From positions 62,001 to 126,000 of the forward strand of contig NZ_FMAR01000006.1 of assembly GCF_900094705.1 (NCBI RefSeq): 64,000 nt of DNA, written 5' to 3'. Position numbers and translations under genes: made by a program. Positions within the stretch are counted from its first letter, which is position 1, and each line of letters starts with the position of its first letter. Below are positions 62,937 to 64,000 of the stretch, piece after piece. The stretch is from Chitinophaga costaii. Its GTDB lineage: Bacteria > Bacteroidota > Bacteroidia > Chitinophagales > Chitinophagaceae. Under the pieces are notes generated by a model. That model made no database searches. It saw nothing but the letters and a program-made list of their open reading frames with translations, and was not told the origin of the DNA.

Positions 62937-63045
62937 AGCAGTAAAGATGATTTAAGACAACTGATAGAAGGCCTCGGCCAGCACCTCATTTAAAAATCTC
63001 GTTATGCAAAAACCCCCTCCATAAAAATTTAAACCCAAAAAAAAA

Positions 63046-63069
63046 CCGGTGGTATGGCAGTACCACCGG
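63046..63069. terminator. Hairpin before the SusC gene, T-run on the minus strand
   Basis: CCGGTGGTA (63046-63054) and TACCACCGG (63061-63069), a perfect 9-bp stem. A long A-run lies on its left, so it ends in T-rich sequence on the minus strand but not on the plus. It is 95 bp before the SusC ATG. Confidence 0.6.
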
Positions 63070-63163
63070 CATGTTTTCCAAAAACATTAACACCACACCC
63101 AAGCACGCTTGCATGGGTGCAGGGAGGTTATTGTTCATTTCAAACCTTGATTGATTCCAATTT

Positions 63164-64000
63164 ATGAAAAAACGATTACCTGTTCCTGATTTAATACGCA
63201 TAATTATGCGAATAAGCATTTACCAGCTAATATTGCTCACCATCTTTACCCAAATAGCCTTTGCCACCACTGGCAAAGCCCAGGAGGTGCTCGACAAAAA
63301 GATCACCTTCCAGGCCAGGCAGGAAACCGTAAACCAGGTATTAACGGCCCTTGGCAAACTTGCCAATGTGAAATTCCTTTACAGCTCCACCATCATACAA
63401 TCGGACCGGCGTATATCTGTTTCAGCCGATGACCAGCAACTAGGCGCTTTGCTCGATTCCCTGCTAGCACCTTTGCAGCTCACCTACGAGGTGTCGGGGC
63501 GGCAGATCGTGCTGAGTCGTGCGGCCGGTTCAGGGGCCACTAAAGTAACGACCATCACGGTATCTGGCCACGTGGTAGACGAAAAAGGAACCGGTCTGCC
63601 CGGTGTTACCGTGAAGGTAAAAGGCAGTAGCAATGGCACCACCACCGATGCCAACGGCCACTTCCAACTAAATGTGGCCGATGGTAATGCCACCCTTGTA
63701 TTTTCCTACGTAGGCTATACCAACCAGGAGATCGCGCTGGAAGGCCGCACTACCCTGAATGTGAGCCTGGCGGCTTCCGCCAATTCATTGAACGATGTGG
63801 TGGTAGTAGGGTATGGCCAACAAAAGAAAAGCTCCCTTACCGGCGCCATCGCGGCCATCAGTGCCAAAGATATTGAGAACGCACATGGCGGGGCCACAGT
63901 AAGCACCGCCCTGGCCGGGAAGATACCGGGGGTTACCTTTCGCATGTCGGATGGCCGCCCCGGTGCCAGCGCAGATATCAATATCCGCAACATGGGCAAC
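63164..64000 (+). CDS. SusC/RagA-type TonB-dependent receptor, N-terminal part
   Basis: Starts at ATG 63164 and is open through the window end (279 codons), so the barrel is missing. Order: an N-terminal region with signal peptide (ISIYQLILLTIFTQIAFAT, cleavage near GKAQ), an STN (secretin/TonB short N-terminal) domain (ITFQARQETVNQVLTALG), and a carboxypeptidase-regulatory-like domain (SGHVVDEKGTGLPGVTVKVKG...LVFSYVGYTNQEI). Next come the TonB-box region NDVVVVGYGQQKKSSLTGAI, and the start of the plug (ALAGKIPGVTFRMSDGRPGA). This STN-bearing form is the one that signals through FecR. The SusD partner should lie just past the window. Confidence 0.93.
   Translation, partial: MKKRLPVPDLIRIIMRISIYQLILLTIFTQIAFATTGKAQEVLDKKITFQARQETVNQVLTALGKLANVKFLYSSTIIQSDRRISVSADDQQLGALLDSLLAPLQLTYEVSGRQIVLSRAAGSGATKVTTITVSGHVVDEKGTGLPGVTVKVKGSSNGTTTDANGHFQLNVADGNATLVFSYVGYTNQEIALEGRTTLNVSLAASANSLNDVVVVGYGQQKKSSLTGAIAAISAKDIENAHGGATVSTALAGKIPGVTFRMSDGRPGASADINIRNMGN

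Noticed and set aside
1-64000. tRNA, rRNA, CRISPR arrays, insertion sequences, prophage or integrase genes
   Set aside because: None was recognised on either strand by eye. A tRNAscan and repeat search would be needed to exclude small or diverged ones.

Overview
The window looks like a chromosomal segment of a Bacteroidota bacterium close to Chitinophaga (family Chitinophagaceae). Lineage signs are gldF/gldG, a MurF-alanine racemase fusion, a SusC-type receptor beside an ECF sigma/FecR pair, DUF3078 and PepSY-like secreted proteins, an ileS-DksA pair, a GH18 chitinase lipoprotein, and several promoters of the Bacteroidota type (TTTG, about 19 bp, TAnnTTTG). Family and role calls come from reading the translations by eye; no database search was run.

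Layout. 1-8.6 kb: methylmalonyl-CoA epimerase, cysteine desulfurase, GldFG, MurF-Alr and signal peptidase II. 8.7-22.6 kb: a TonB-dependent receptor, fumarase, enoyl-CoA hydratase, a beta-barrel protein, a free-standing B12-binding mutase subunit, GlnRS, a LytS/LytTR-type two-component pair, DXP synthase and a ferredoxin-reductase-like flavoprotein. 22.7-29.8 kb: two small envelope proteins, a TPR histidine kinase with its LuxR-type regulator, OsmC and YceI proteins, an AraC regulator overlapping scpA. 29.9-43.4 kb: mostly housekeeping genes on the minus strand (DUF3078, mscL, PPK2, frr, WecA-like transferase, LolC/E-like permease, rbfA, a DksA-like protein with a histone-H1-like tail, ileS) with a plus-strand MsbA-like exporter. 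43.5-47.4 kb: a PepSY-like protein, a decayed gene, then acpP-fabF-rnc. 47.5-51.9 kb is accessory: a GyrI-like remnant, a PfpI-like gene, a WYL regulator, a likely structured RNA in a gene-poor stretch, and three small genes. 52-58.3 kb: an acyl-CoA-dehydrogenase-like protein, an unassigned lipoprotein/helical-protein pair, a DUF2007-like membrane protein, a chitinase and a 2-hydroxyacid dehydrogenase. 58.4-64 kb: a secreted esterase, an AraC regulator, then ECF sigma, FecR anti-sigma and the start of a SusC receptor cut by the window end.

How the genes fit together. Epimerase and B12 subunit belong to methylmalonyl-CoA metabolism. AcpP, FabF and RNase III form a compact fatty-acid/RNA operon. 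MurF-Alr, the WecA-like enzyme, LspA, the LolC/E-like permease and the MsbA-like exporter serve the envelope. Sigma-FecR-SusC is the usual regulatory head of a glycan-uptake locus; its substrate genes lie outside the window. No rRNA, tRNA, CRISPR array, transposase or phage gene was recognised.

The least explained parts are the lipoprotein/helical pair at 53.2-54.4 kb, the non-coding stretch with tandem terminators at 49.6-50.8 kb, the H1-DksA fusion, two decayed genes, and an operator-like palindrome present at two distant loci.
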